A stretch of 64,000 bases of DNA. Source: Oxalobacteraceae bacterium OTU3CAMAD1 (GTDB taxonomy: Bacteria > Pseudomonadota > Gammaproteobacteria > Burkholderiales > Burkholderiaceae_D). The notes below the pieces were generated by a model. The model saw nothing but the letters and a program-made list of their open reading frames with translations. It had not been told where the DNA came from and ran no database searches. The DNA lies in the NCBI GenBank assembly GCA_024123915.1, contig CP099650.1:3100001-3164000 (forward strand), in the 5' to 3' direction. The number at the start of each line of letters is the position of its first letter. Positions within the stretch are counted from its first letter, which is position 1. This document shows, piece by piece, positions 63,846 through 64,000 of the stretch. The translations under genes were made by a program, and so were the position numbers.

Positions 63846-64000
63846 CAGCGCCCATCCTCATCATTGACGACGAACCGAGCAACCTCGCCACGCTGCGCGC
63901 CATCCTCGGGCAGGACCACGTGCTGGCGTTCGCGCGCAACGGCGCCGAAGGCTTGGCGGCGGCGCGCAAGCACAAGCCGGCGCTGATCCTGCTGGACGTG
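63842..64000 (+). CDS. Response regulator, N-terminal part (runs off the window)
   Basis: The ATG at 63842 overlaps the kinase stop codon. The 53 visible residues are a receiver domain: ILIIDDEPSNLATLRAILG with the acidic pair, then AALILLDV-like text (ALILLDV) holding the phospho-acceptor Asp. The output domain is beyond the edge. In similar operons the output is often a GGDEF domain, but this cannot be seen here. It is the likely final receiver of the kinase phosphorelay. Confidence 0.88.
   Translation, partial: MTAPILIIDDEPSNLATLRAILGQDHVLAFARNGAEGLAAARKHKPALILLDV

Overview
The window is about 64 kb of high-GC DNA that reads like a chromosome of an environmental betaproteobacterium. The mix of a ben/cat benzoate-catechol cluster, PEP-CTERM surface proteins, plant-polymer hydrolases, several TonB receptors, YfiR-type signalling and dispersed palindromic repeats suggests an Oxalobacteraceae-like genus (Massilia/Duganella/Janthinobacterium group). 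That placement is inference from gene content, not a phylogeny. No tRNA, rRNA, CRISPR array, phage or transposase gene was seen.

Layout. 1-4.1 kb: the first codons of a leftward gene, a secreted carboxylesterase, a stand-alone receiver protein and a PafA-type phosphatase. 4.2-12.1 kb: the centrepiece catabolic cluster, with a leftward LysR regulator diverging from catB-catC-catA-benA-benB-benC-benD-catD. It takes benzoate through catechol and muconate to 3-oxoadipate, and a two-site ATAC-N7-GTAT operator lies between regulator and operon. 12.1-18.6 kb: plant cell-wall attack genes, namely a five-part pectate lyase/pectin methylesterase with a PEP-CTERM partner, an EF-hand orphan, and a GH6 cellulase broken by one nonsense codon. 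18.8-25.8 kb: a complete RND efflux operon (outer-membrane factor, adaptor, pump) followed by a diguanylate cyclase. 26-32 kb: a TetR/SDR divergent pair with twin palindromes, a serine beta-lactamase-like hydrolase, and a TonB receptor paired with a small His/Cys membrane protein. 32-36.7 kb: a LuxR/DoxX pair diverging from an XapX-amidohydrolase-DoxX-YoaK module. 36.9-42.8 kb: a PTS-EIIC/EAL fusion beside a sensor diguanylate cyclase, a NarL-type regulator and a LysR regulator. 42.9-52 kb: a TPR/glycine-rich membrane protein, DadA, a Tat-exported DUF885 protein, an FAD monooxygenase, a class A beta-lactamase, a polysaccharide deacetylase and a PEP-CTERM protein. 52-57.8 kb: a 1352-residue Pls/PosA-like single-module NRPS diverging from AMP nucleosidase. 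58.1-64 kb: a tightly coupled TonB receptor-YfiR-hybrid kinase-response regulator operon running off the right edge.

Three copies of one paired palindromic repeat mark transcription-unit borders or the catB-catC junction. A second palindrome family with a GGTCCGAC core occurs at 17.5 and 57.8 kb. The most interesting items are the poly-amino-acid-synthetase-like protein, the EIIC-EAL fusion next to a cyclase, the TonB-YfiR-kinase circuit, the pectinase fusion, the freshly broken cellulase, and the repeats that sit inside an operon and rewrite a regulator's C-terminus.
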